A stretch of 22,879 nucleotides of DNA from the NCBI GenBank assembly GCA_025997935.1, contig BNVG01000019.1:1-22879 (forward strand), given 5' to 3'. This document shows positions 14,801-22,273 of this stretch, in pieces (positions within the stretch are counted from its first letter, which is position 1; each line of letters starts with the position of its first letter). The stretch is from Synergistales bacterium. GTDB taxonomy: Bacteria; Synergistota; Synergistia; Synergistales; Aminobacteriaceae. A program made the translations under genes and the position numbers. The notes beneath the pieces are model-generated. The model was not told the origin of the DNA, made no database searches, and worked only from the letters and a program-made list of their open reading frames with translations.

Positions 14801-15859
14801 TTATTTAATTATTACGACAGGTTTGATGACGTCACGCGGCTTATCCTTCATCAGCATCAGCGCGGGCTCTATTTTGTCGAGGCCTTCGAAGCGGTGGGTT
14901 ATCAGCTTGCTCGGGTCTAAGCGTCCCGTCAGCATGAGGGATACTAACTTCTCCATGCGAAGCCTTCCGCCGGGCATCAGGCCGCCAATGATGCTCTTGT
15001 GCGACATGCCGTAACCCCATTCAACGCGCGGAATCTTGATATAGTCGCCGCTGCCGAGGTAGTTGATGTTGCCTATTTTGCCGCCGGGCTTCAGCATTTT
15101 GATAGCCTCGTCCATGGTGTCCACGTCTCCTCCGGCGATGATGACCTTATCGACGCCCTTACCCTTGGTCTTCTCCATGACCTGGTCGAGGATACTGCCG
15201 TTCTTGTAGTTGATGATGTCCGTCGCGCCGTACTCCTTCGCCACTTTAGCGCATGCCTCGCGGGAACCGACGGCGTAAATATTCGACGCGCCTCTCAACG
15301 CCGCGCCGGCGACGCCCATCAGTCCGACGGGGCCGATACCGATAACGCACACCTTGTCGCCGTACTGCACGTCGGCCAGCTCTGAGCCGTGCAGACCTGT
15401 CGGTATCATATCGGAGAGCATGGTGGCCGCCGCGGGGTCAACGCCGTCGGGAAGAATGGCTAAGTTCCCGTCCGCGTCGTTCACGTGGAAGAACTCAGCG
15501 AAAACGCCGTCTTTGGTGTTGGAAAATTTCCAGCCGCCCAGCATGCCGTCGCAGTGCGTGGAGAAACCCGCCTGTGACTCGACGGCGCTCCAATTGGGCG
15601 TTATCGCCGGAACTATGACCCTGTCTCCGGGCTTGAAGTCCTTCACCAAGGAACCGACCTCCACAACCTCCCCAACCCCCTCGTGTCCGAGGATCAGGTC
15701 GTGCCGATCGCCAAGAGCGCCTTCCCAGACGGTATGGACGTCGGACGTACAGGGCGCGATGGCGATGGGACGCACAATCGCGTCGAGCACCCCGCATACA
15801 GGCCTTTCTTTTTCAATCCAGCCGGTCTTGCCAATCCCTAACATTGCGTAACCTTTCAT
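14801..15859 (-). CDS. NADP-dependent zinc secondary-alcohol dehydrogenase
   Basis: A 352-residue medium-chain dehydrogenase, the same length and numbering as the Thermoanaerobacter and Clostridium beijerinckii isopropanol dehydrogenases, which interconvert secondary alcohols and ketones with NADP(H). Catalytic zinc ligands Cys37, His59 and Asp150 are present, with Glu60 beside His59. The Rossmann motif GIGPVG (174-179) is followed by Gly198-Ser199-Arg200, the NADP-selecting triplet of that family. The structural-zinc cysteine loop is absent, as in those relatives. The ATG at 15859 (MKGYAMLGIGKTGW) is chosen because a GGGAGG site lies just upstream and family alignment starts there; the longer frame to 15925 is not needed. 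It is a single gene between two hairpin or promoter regions, close to but probably separate from the hydrogenase operon. Confidence 0.92.
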   Translation of the reverse strand: MKGYAMLGIGKTGWIEKERPVCGVLDAIVRPIAIAPCTSDVHTVWEGALGDRHDLILGHEGVGEVVEVGSLVKDFKPGDRVIVPAITPNWSAVESQAGFSTHCDGMLGGWKFSNTKDGVFAEFFHVNDADGNLAILPDGVDPAAATMLSDMIPTGLHGSELADVQYGDKVCVIGIGPVGLMGVAGAALRGASNIYAVGSREACAKVAKEYGATDIINYKNGSILDQVMEKTKGKGVDKVIIAGGDVDTMDEAIKMLKPGGKIGNINYLGSGDYIKIPRVEWGYGMSHKSIIGGLMPGGRLRMEKLVSLMLTGRLDPSKLITHRFEGLDKIEPALMLMKDKPRDVIKPVVIIK

Positions 15860-15978
15860 TACTTTTCCCTCCCTGCAATATGATGTGTACGGAATATCCA
15901 TGAACGTTCTGAAGAAGCCGGGCAACGCCCTCTCGAAATTTCCGGGTATTGGCCGACGTCTTTATTTTACATTAATTT

Positions 15979-16007
15979 TATATATTAGAGGAGAATATAT
16001 TACTCAA
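15979..16007 (-). promoter_or_regulatory. Possible promoter of the alcohol dehydrogenase gene
   Basis: In the 332-base divergent gap between the dehydrogenase and obgE, the minus strand carries TTGAGT (16002-16007) and TATATA (15979-15984) with 17 bases between them. The leader would be about 115 bases and includes a GC-rich stretch (15898-15960). I see no clear promoter for obgE in the rest of the gap. Confidence 0.45.
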
Positions 16008-16191
16008 AAATACGGAATCAATTTCAATACTAAGTATTTTGGCTTAATTACGTCGCCACAGCTCCGCGGTTAAAGAAAATATATAAGAATTTGGCGGAAG
16101 TAAGATAAAAACTCAAAAGGCGTAGTAAACTAAGAGGCGAGCAAAAGAACGCGATAATAAAGACACGAAAACAATTCCGAGGTGTTGAAGA

Positions 16192-17502
16192 TTGAAATTT
16201 GTAGATTTGGCCAGAATAATGGTGAAGGCCGGCAGGGGCGGAAACGGCTGTCTCAGCTTTCACAGAGAAAAATATCTCCCCAAGGGCGGGCCTGACGGCG
16301 CGGACGGAGGCAGGGGCGGAGACGTTATCTTCGAGACAGTAGGCGGCGTGGTTACATTGGCCGATTTTGAATATGACAAAAGGTTTCAGGCCGGGCACGC
16401 GGGGCACGGCAAAGGCTCCATGCAGACGGGTAGCAACGGCGCCGATCTGATTATTCATCTGCCCTGCGGTACGCTTGTGCGCGACGCGGAGAGCAACGAG
16501 ATATTGGCGGACATGACGGAACAGGGACAGCGTTTCGTCGCGGCAAAGGGCGGACGCGGCGGGCGGGGCAACGCGCATTTCGCGTCGTCAGTGCGGCGAG
16601 CTCCTCGTTTTGCGGAAAAAGGCGACGAGGGCGAAGAAAGAACGCTCCTGCTCGAACTGAAGCTCATAGCCGACGTCGGGCTTGTGGGTTTGCCTAACGC
16701 CGGAAAATCCAGCATTTTGGCCGCCATAAGCGGAGCGAAGCCAAAGATAGCCGGATACCCGTTCACGACGCTTTCCCCGAACCTTGGGGTTCTGGCCGTC
16801 GACGACCAACAGGTGGTCATAGCCGACGTGCCGGGACTGATAGAGGGCGCTCACGACAACAAGGGGCTCGGACATCATTTTTTGAGGCACGTAGAGCGGA
16901 CAAGGCTTTTAATTCATGTCATAGACCTCGGCGAGCAAGACATAATCAAAGACTGGGAAGTTGTGCGAAGCGAGTTTTCAGCTTACGGCGCGTCTCTCAC
17001 GGAACACCCTTATTTAGTGGTCGGAAACAAGACGGACATCCCCGGAACCGAGGAAAACGCGGCCGTCTTGGCGCGAGAGATGAAACTCATCGGGCAAAAG
17101 TGCCTTTTTGTCAGCGCGAAGAACGGAGACGGGATACAGGCCCTTATAGATGAAATCGTCGAGATGGTGAGGCTCTCTCAGGAGCAGCCGTTCTTTACGC
17201 TGAGGCACGAAACGATACCGATTATCGAGGTGAAGCCGGAGCTAAAGCGGCGCGGCACGACGCCTGAACCTGTAAAAATAGTCAGGCTCACCGACGGCTC
17301 GTTCCGCGTAGACCATACCAACCTCGAAAAGACGGTCAGCCGCATAGATTTTGACCAGGACGACGCGCTGATGAAGTTCGCGCGCGTACTCAAAAAGCTC
17401 AAAGTCGAGGAAGCCTTAGAAGAGGCCGGGGCTCAAACCGGGGATAAAGTTTATATCGGGGACGTGGAATTTGACTTTCAACCTGATAGAATAGTGGAAT
17501 AA
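16192..17502 (+). CDS. obgE: Obg-family GTPase ObgE/CgtA
   Basis: A 436-residue GTPase with three domains: the glycine-rich Obg fold (about 1-158, GGRGG and GGRGGRGNAHF repeats), the G domain (G1 GLPNAGKSS, Switch II region DVPGLIEGAH, G4 NKTD, G5 SAKNG) and the C-terminal OCT domain (about 345-435, VKIVRLTDGSFRVDHTNLEK onward). Obg binds the 50S subunit and links ribosome assembly to nutritional state. It starts with TTG at 16192 behind a GAGGTG site seven bases upstream. In many bacteria it follows rplU and rpmA; here it stands at the head of its cluster opposite a dehydrogenase, so it has been separated from those ribosomal genes or never shared their operon in this lineage. Confidence 0.96.
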   Translation: MKFVDLARIMVKAGRGGNGCLSFHREKYLPKGGPDGADGGRGGDVIFETVGGVVTLADFEYDKRFQAGHAGHGKGSMQTGSNGADLIIHLPCGTLVRDAESNEILADMTEQGQRFVAAKGGRGGRGNAHFASSVRRAPRFAEKGDEGEERTLLLELKLIADVGLVGLPNAGKSSILAAISGAKPKIAGYPFTTLSPNLGVLAVDDQQVVIADVPGLIEGAHDNKGLGHHFLRHVERTRLLIHVIDLGEQDIIKDWEVVRSEFSAYGASLTEHPYLVVGNKTDIPGTEENAAVLAREMKLIGQKCLFVSAKNGDGIQALIDEIVEMVRLSQEQPFFTLRHETIPIIEVKPELKRRGTTPEPVKIVRLTDGSFRVDHTNLEKTVSRIDFDQDDALMKFARVLKKLKVEEALEEAGAQTGDKVYIGDVEFDFQPDRIVE

Positions 17503-17532
17503 TTAACCCCTTCATAAAGGGCGTGACGAGGC

Positions 17533-18135
17533 GTGAGTAAGAAGATCGGCATTATGGGCGGGACGTTTGACCCTATTCATTACGGCCACTTATTGGCCGC
17601 TGAGGAATGCAGGCGAAAATTAGGCTTGGAGCGGGTCGTGTTTGTGCCAACCGGAGAGCCGCCGCACAAAAGGGGCAGGCGCGTCACCTCTGCTGAAGAC
17701 CGTTACGCCATGACGCTTTTGGCCACGGCGGGGGTAAAGGAGTTTTCCGTGTCCAGAACGGAGATAGACCGAGACCGCCCGTCTCATACCGTCGATACGC
17801 TCTTGGAGTTTATCGCGGAGGGCGGGCGCGCTAAACGCGAGTTCTTTTTCATAACAGGCCTTGACGCTCTTCTGGGCATAGAGACATGGAAAGAGTATAT
17901 GCGCCTGCCCCGTCTTTGCACTCTCGTGACGGCCACGAGGCCAGGGTATTTGGTGGCGGGGCTTGATTCCCTGCCGCGCGAAATCAAAGACGCTTTGGAG
18001 CTGGTCGAGATTCCGCAATTCGCCATATCAAGCACAGAGATTCGCTCCCGCGCGAGCAAAGGACAGAGCATTCGTTTTCTTGTTCCGCATCTCGTAGAGA
18101 GCTATATAGAATCCTGCGGGCTTTATAAATCTTAG
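17533..18135 (+). CDS. nadD: Nicotinate-nucleotide adenylyltransferase
   Basis: A 200-residue nucleotidyltransferase that joins nicotinate mononucleotide and ATP to give deamido-NAD, the penultimate step of NAD synthesis. The N-terminal GGTFDPIHYGHL carries the (H/T)xGH motif, followed by the substrate loop FVPTGEPPHK and the C-terminal ISSTEIRSR motif that binds ATP phosphates. The GTG start at 17533 is preceded by GACGAGG. It is 30 bases after obgE and its TAG stop overlaps the ribosome site of the next gene, so the genes form one transcription unit. Confidence 0.95.
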   Translation: MSKKIGIMGGTFDPIHYGHLLAAEECRRKLGLERVVFVPTGEPPHKRGRRVTSAEDRYAMTLLATAGVKEFSVSRTEIDRDRPSHTVDTLLEFIAEGGRAKREFFFITGLDALLGIETWKEYMRLPRLCTLVTATRPGYLVAGLDSLPREIKDALELVEIPQFAISSTEIRSRASKGQSIRFLVPHLVESYIESCGLYKS

Positions 18136-18150
18136 GAGGGTGTTCTGAAT

Positions 18151-19497
18151 TTGAAGATTCTTAAGATAATTTTTATCATATTTATGATAATGGCGGCGAC
18201 GGCCTGCGGCGTGGCTTGGCGCCTTCAGGAGGTGTTTGGATTCCTGAGAACGCCCGGGGTAGAGGCTCGGCTCGGCTCGGCGTCAGAACCCGTCGGCGAC
18301 GGGGCGGAAGCCGTACCTGACCCGGCTGAGAGCTCTAACAACGACCCGGCCGCGCTGAATATAGACCCCATAATGGGGACGGTGAACGTCCTGCTTATCG
18401 GCCTTGACGACGTAGACGCTACGCGGCGCGCGGACACCGTCGCGCTGGCCGTCTTTGACCAGGACACTCAATCCGTACGCATACTGTCCATCCCACGCGA
18501 CTCGCGGGTGTATATACCGTCTCGGGGCTGGGACAAGATAAACCACGCCTACGCCTACGGCGGCATCAGCCTTTTGCGCGAAACGGTCATGAATCTTCTG
18601 GGCGTCGGCATAAACTACTTTGTAGAGCTGAACTTCAAGACATTCCCAAGGATGATAGACCTGATAGGCGGCATTGACATAGATGTGGAGAAAAAATTAG
18701 AGTACACGGACTACTCCGGTAAGCTGTTTATCAATATCCCGAAAGGACGCCAGCATATGAACGGCAAAACGGCCTTGGAATACGTCCGCTTCCGCCACGA
18801 CCCCTTAGGCGATATTGGCCGCGTTCAGCGTCAGCAAAAATTCATGGCGATAGTCACGGATAAACTGAAATCCCCGTCTGTCATAATGAAAATTCCAAGC
18901 CTTATAGAAGAGTTCGTCTCCGCGGTCAACACGGACTTGACGCCGGTGGAGAGTTTGAGGTTAGCGAGTTTCGCCAACCAGCTTCCGCGCGAGCGCATTC
19001 AGCTTCATATGGCGCCGGGAAAAGCCTCTTACGTCGGCAACCTGAGCTATTGGATAATAGACACCGTGGAGACGTCAAAATGGTTAGCCGGTGAGGTCGC
19101 GGCTCAGGAACCGTTATCGGTCGCGGTGGAGGAAGCTCAGACGCCGCTTGATCAGGAATCTACGTTAGAGCTTGTGAGGCAAGTCGGGAAAATAGGCGTT
19201 TTGAACGGGGACGGAGCCAGAGGCGTAAGCCAGCGCGGCTCTCAGGCGTTTCAGAAAATGGGAGTGGACGTCGTGTATAGCGGCAACGCGAGGCATTACG
19301 ACTACCGTTTCTCGAGCGTCTTCTATCCGGAAAACGCGAGCGAGGACGATATAAGCTCCGCCGAAGCCCTGGCAAAACTCTGCGGCATCACCAACAAAAG
19401 CCTTGTTCAGAGAAGCCGAACGGTCACAATGGTCTCGGTCGTAATAGGGCACGACAAGGAAAATTTGTTCGAGCGCTTAGAGGGGCTTGTGTTTTAA
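18151..19497 (+). CDS. LytR-CpsA-Psr family cell-envelope protein with LytR C-terminal domain
   Basis: A 448-residue membrane-anchored protein: an N-terminal helix (IIFIIFMIMAATACGVAW, about 6-23), a low-complexity linker (about 35-70), an LCP domain (about 75-260) and a LytR_C domain (about 350-448, IGVLNGDGARGVSQRGSQAF onward). LCP hallmarks seen include the Asp/Arg residues binding pyrophosphate (RADTVALAVF, SIPRDSRVYIP, KINHAYAYGG) and the ALEYVRFRHDPLGDIGRVQR motif. LCP enzymes attach polyprenyl-linked polymers to peptidoglycan or proteins; in a diderm the acceptor is unclear. The TTG start at 18151 is behind AGGAGG, with 11 bases spacing, rather long. The operon position before rsfS is common in Bacillota and Synergistota. 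Confidence 0.9.
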   Translation: MKILKIIFIIFMIMAATACGVAWRLQEVFGFLRTPGVEARLGSASEPVGDGAEAVPDPAESSNNDPAALNIDPIMGTVNVLLIGLDDVDATRRADTVALAVFDQDTQSVRILSIPRDSRVYIPSRGWDKINHAYAYGGISLLRETVMNLLGVGINYFVELNFKTFPRMIDLIGGIDIDVEKKLEYTDYSGKLFINIPKGRQHMNGKTALEYVRFRHDPLGDIGRVQRQQKFMAIVTDKLKSPSVIMKIPSLIEEFVSAVNTDLTPVESLRLASFANQLPRERIQLHMAPGKASYVGNLSYWIIDTVETSKWLAGEVAAQEPLSVAVEEAQTPLDQESTLELVRQVGKIGVLNGDGARGVSQRGSQAFQKMGVDVVYSGNARHYDYRFSSVFYPENASEDDISSAEALAKLCGITNKSLVQRSRTVTMVSVVIGHDKENLFERLEGLVF

Positions 19498-19529
19498 GGA
19501 ATATCACTTAGAGGGGGAATAGATTTTTT

Positions 19530-19877
19530 ATGAGTACGCTTGCTGATTACAGCGCTGTTTGTGAGGCTTTAGCCAACAAAAAGGGACAGGAAATTGTAGG
19601 TCTGGGCTTAGGGGAGACGGGGACGTTCGCCGACGTGTTCATCTTGGTGACGGGAAACTCCGAGGTTCATATAAGGACACTCGTAGACGCCGCCGAAGAG
19701 TCGCTTTCTAAACTTGGGCTGAAGTGCCGCATAGAGGGAGAAAACAGCTCCAACTGGCGTCTTGTCGACGCCGGGGACGTCATAGTTCACGTGTTCAGCC
19801 GAAAGGGTCGGGATTTTTACAAAATAGAGAAGCTCTGGGGCGACGCTGAGACTCTGACGTATGAGTATAAAGAATAG
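19530..19877 (+). CDS. rsfS: Ribosomal silencing factor RsfS
   Basis: A 115-residue protein of the RsfS/Iojap family. The core FILVTGNSEVHIRTLVDAAE, the EGENSSNWRLVDAGDVIVHV signature and the C-terminal FYKIEKLWGDA motif are all present. RsfS binds ribosomal protein L14 and blocks subunit joining when nutrients are scarce. The ATG at 19530 follows a GAGGGGG site at 12 bases. It closes the obgE-nadD-LCP-rsfS run and is followed by a terminator hairpin. Confidence 0.95.
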   Translation: MSTLADYSAVCEALANKKGQEIVGLGLGETGTFADVFILVTGNSEVHIRTLVDAAEESLSKLGLKCRIEGENSSNWRLVDAGDVIVHVFSRKGRDFYKIEKLWGDAETLTYEYKE

Positions 19878-19889
19878 ATTCCGCACAGC

Positions 19890-20096
19890 TTAAAACCTCT
19901 TCAAGAGAATGCCGCTTCTCCCGCGAACAGACCTTGGCCTCTCTGTTATGAGAACCGACCTCAATTGGTCGGTTCTCTCACTTTCTAAAAACAAATTTCG
20001 TGGTATGTACGGCGACCAGTTGCCGCGCTCCGGGAAAGACCAAACCGTGGTCATTTCAAGCTCAAAATTATCCGGTTCCCACTTCATTATCTTCAT
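19890..20096 (-). pseudogene. Remnant of a second DNA methyltransferase gene of the restriction system
   Basis: Starting at an ATG that overlaps the endonuclease stop (GTATGA), the first 38 or so codons read MKIMKWEPDNFELEMTTVWS, then FPERGNWSPYIPRNLFLE. I recognise this as the N terminus of a family of N4/N6 DNA methyltransferases whose members usually read FPxRGxW, about a dozen residues, RGNWSPYIPRN, and then the AdoMet-binding VLDQFxGxGTT motif. Here the residues between the two RGxW copies are missing and similarity stops around 19983; the rest of the frame runs through the rsfS terminator and has no catalytic motif. So it is both internally deleted and truncated. The reading is from memory of the family and needs a search. 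Its promoter and start are intact, so a useless short peptide may still be made. Confidence 0.65.
19950..19977 (+). terminator. Hairpin terminator after rsfS
   Basis: GAGAACCGACC and GGTCGGTTCTC pair perfectly (11 bp) around the loop TCAATT, 72 bases after the rsfS stop; a modest T-rich stretch (TCACTTTCT) follows. It lies inside the far end of the convergent methyltransferase remnant frame, which supports the idea that the remnant ends before it. Confidence 0.7.
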
Positions 20097-20953
20097 ACAA
20101 ATATCCTGCCTATTACGCCACTCTCCAAATCGGAGATGCTATAAATGTGTTCCATTACATCAAATGTTTCCTCAAGATTGTGCCTTGCGCTTATCCACCC
20201 CTTACCGTCAGTAAACCATACGAACGCAAAGTCATAAATCGCTTTTGACTCTTGAGCGATGTTCTTATAACTGCGAGCGGTTTCGTTGAGCTTTGACCCG
20301 CCGCCGCCACCGTAAAAATTAGTTTCTATCGCATAAATCGCGCGTTCGGTCTTAACGACGAAATCAAACCGTTTCACCGTCTTACCCTGATTGGAAATTG
20401 CAGACAAATCAATACTCCATCGCGTTTCAATATCTGCAAGCCGCATTTCCTTGAAGTATGTTTCTCCGAAAGTGAATCCCGCTTTCTGAAGATAGTTCTC
20501 TACGAGATTTTCCATAAGATGACCGCCGCGATTTTTGCGTCCGTTGCTGTCAAGACCGGTTTCCACTCCTGTTGCGTAGTCAACCAAGTTGCTGACGATA
20601 TGCTTTGACATCAAATCAAACAGCCCAGTTTTACGCATAAACTCTCTGTACTGCGCGGGAGTTTGATTAGGCTTTGCAAAGTTATAACGAAACTCGCCGT
20701 CAGCATCAATGGCGTAAATCTCGCGTTCTCGAACGGCAAGCAGTAGCGGCACACATTTTAGGATCTCCGGGTACTTCACCACAAGCGCGTCAAAATCCGA
20801 CTCGATATTCACCGAACCGATGAGCGAGTTGAGTATATTTAGCTCGACCTTAACCGCGTCTACGTTGCGGTGGACTTTGGCAAAGTCGATGTAATAGCCG
20901 TAGTCGGCTATGCTCTCACGGAAACGCGAGAGAAATGTGGCGAAGTCACGCAT
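20093..20953 (-). CDS. DpnII/MboI-family type II restriction endonuclease (predicted GATC)
   Basis: A 286-residue endonuclease very like DpnII. Diagnostic segments: LNILNSLIGSVNIESDF (39-54), YPEILKCVPLLLAVREREI (61-79), TGLFDLMSKHIVSNLVDYAT (109-128), the SNGRKNRGGHLMENLVENY region, and the PD-(D/E)xK-type core with Asp197 (KRFDFVVKTE) and Glu210 (YAIETNFY). The family cuts unmethylated GATC as a homodimer. An intact reading frame and a GAGGTGG ribosome site seven bases from the ATG suggest it is expressed. It follows the Dam-like methylase by 65 bases on the same strand, giving the host protection, and overlaps the downstream methylase remnant by four bases. Confidence 0.93.
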   Translation of the reverse strand: MRDFATFLSRFRESIADYGYYIDFAKVHRNVDAVKVELNILNSLIGSVNIESDFDALVVKYPEILKCVPLLLAVREREIYAIDADGEFRYNFAKPNQTPAQYREFMRKTGLFDLMSKHIVSNLVDYATGVETGLDSNGRKNRGGHLMENLVENYLQKAGFTFGETYFKEMRLADIETRWSIDLSAISNQGKTVKRFDFVVKTERAIYAIETNFYGGGGGSKLNETARSYKNIAQESKAIYDFAFVWFTDGKGWISARHNLEETFDVMEHIYSISDLESGVIGRIFV

Positions 20954-21018
20954 TATTGAACCACCTCTATTTTTTTCTGCCGTATTTGTTTTTCATTTTC
21001 TTAACCAATTGCTCAAAG

Positions 21019-21921
21019 TCACAGTATGCGGTCGTGTGGTCGCGCAATTAGCAATTCACTCACGCGTCCGCGCCCATTACCTACTGCGTTTATCGCCCGC
21101 GTCGCGGTTATGCGTGTAATCGTGTACTGACAGTACAGCGCGTCGAAAAAATCGTCGCGCTCATCATAGTTTTTTGGGTCGGAGTTGCTTGCCGTAAAAT
21201 ACGCGCCTTTAGTAGCAATGTCGTCAATGAACTTTGCAAGGCTCGCCTGTTCGCTATCGTCAAACCCGCCCTCTGCATATGCGGTGAAGTTAGCTGTCGT
21301 TGTCAACGGACGATACGGAGGGTCAAAGTACGCAAATGTGTGGTCGTCTATGAAATTGCGGGACAATTTGTAATCGCCGCAAACGGCAGTCACGCGTTGC
21401 AATTTCTCCGATACGGCTCGGAGGTTATCCGCGTCACAAATCGTCGGCTTGGCATATTTGCCCTGTGGTACGTTATACTCGCCCTTGCGATTTACACGGT
21501 ACAATCCATTGAAACAAGTACGGTTTAGGAAAATAAATAATGCGGCAAGCTCGACTCCATTACTATCTGCGAGTTTTAATGAGTTGAATCGTTCACGGGC
21601 GTTGTAATATATAGTTGCGCGGTCAGCATTGGGCGCGTTGTACGCACGTTCCATATCGGCAAGCGCGGCAATCAGCGCACCGGAGTTGTCGCGAATAGTC
21701 GTGTATGTATGAATCAGTTCACGGTTCACGTCGCTGATGTATACCTCGCGCAAGTCGTAATTGTTCAACACGTCAAAAAGCACCGCACCGCCGCCGACAA
21801 ACGGTTCGGCGTATTTATCTATTCTTTTACCCAACTCGGTGGGATATTTCGACCGAATATCCGCGAGCAACTGTCCCTTGCCGCCAGCCCATTTAACGAA
21901 TGGTTTCGCTTGTCTTTCCAT
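21019..21921 (-). CDS. Dam-family N6-adenine DNA methyltransferase (DpnM-like, predicted GATC)
   Basis: A 300-residue class D12 (alpha) methyltransferase. It carries PFVKWAGGKGQLL (7-19), the AdoMet motif I AEPFVGGGAVLFDV (38-51), ISDVNRELIHTY (62-73), the FNGLYRVNRKGEYNVPQGKY target-recognition segment (137-156) and the catalytic DPPY (200-203), followed by FTAYAEGGFDDSEQ. It would methylate adenine in GATC and protect against the adjoining endonuclease. The start at 21921 has a GGAGGGAG site. The final stretch after ELLIAR is short; a +1 frame right there encodes a lysine-rich 18-residue run before a stop, so the C terminus may have been shortened by a frameshift. This should not touch catalytic motifs. 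Confidence 0.93.
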   Translation of the reverse strand: MERQAKPFVKWAGGKGQLLADIRSKYPTELGKRIDKYAEPFVGGGAVLFDVLNNYDLREVYISDVNRELIHTYTTIRDNSGALIAALADMERAYNAPNADRATIYYNARERFNSLKLADSNGVELAALFIFLNRTCFNGLYRVNRKGEYNVPQGKYAKPTICDADNLRAVSEKLQRVTAVCGDYKLSRNFIDDHTFAYFDPPYRPLTTTANFTAYAEGGFDDSEQASLAKFIDDIATKGAYFTASNSDPKNYDERDDFFDALYCQYTITRITATRAINAVGNGRGRVSELLIARPHDRIL

Positions 21922-22053
21922 ACTTTATTCTCCCTCCCCCCACTGGTTCATTCGTCAGCGCCGAAATACCGCGCCAATGGCGCAATGTGCTTCATGTCGG
22001 GCGTAGTGTCACCATCCTTTATTCTTTATATTATAACCCGAATATCGAACACC

Positions 22054-22081
22054 GTAGAGACACAATGTATTGCGTCTCTAC
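22054..22081. repeat. 28-nt palindromic repeat (TAGAGACGC type)
   Basis: GTAGAGACACAAT, GT, ATTGCGTCTCTAC: two 13-base arms that are reverse complements except for one position. It lies in the 352-base gap between the methylase and the kinase gene. Palindromes of the form GTAGAGACGC...GCGTCTCTAC recur between genes in several bacterial groups, in my recollection, and may be MITE ends. A second small palindrome, GCGCCAATGGCGC, is at 21971-21983. A TATAAT (minus strand, 22030-22035) nearby is a possible -10 for the methylase but lacks a good -35. Confidence 0.7.
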
Positions 22082-22195
22082 CTCTGAATCCGCGTACAAA
22101 AAATCTCCGATGAACAATATCACGTCCGGCGGAGACGGCATACATTTATTTTATGGCTCGATTTAATTTTGCGGTAGAAAGGCATAACTCCGGCC

Positions 22196-22224
22196 TTGAC
22201 AGCTTGGCTCTATACTGACAAAAT
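22196..22224 (+). promoter_or_regulatory. Probable promoter of the GAF-domain kinase gene
   Basis: A perfect -35, TTGACA (22196-22201), is followed after 17 bases by CAAAAT (22219-22224; four of six match). Transcription would begin near 22231, about 43 bases before the proposed TTG start, which supports that start over a longer upstream protein. Confidence 0.5.
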
Positions 22225-22273
22225 ACTTTGAAAATACCTATGTTTTATACGCAATGAGAGGGGTTGTGCTTGG

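Noticed and set aside
15898..15960. Riboswitch in the dehydrogenase leader
   Set aside because: The GC-rich stretch has only a 4-bp hairpin (GGGC-AAC-GCCC) and no conserved aptamer pattern that I can recognise.
16048..16578. 176-codon open frame on the minus strand
   Set aside because: Antisense to the start of obgE and running into the AT-rich gap; no start signal, and obgE is beyond doubt.
19890..20096. Calling the methylase remnant dpnA
   Set aside because: The N terminus (MKWEPDNFELE) does not match DpnA as I remember it; it belongs to another methyltransferase family, so only the position is comparable.
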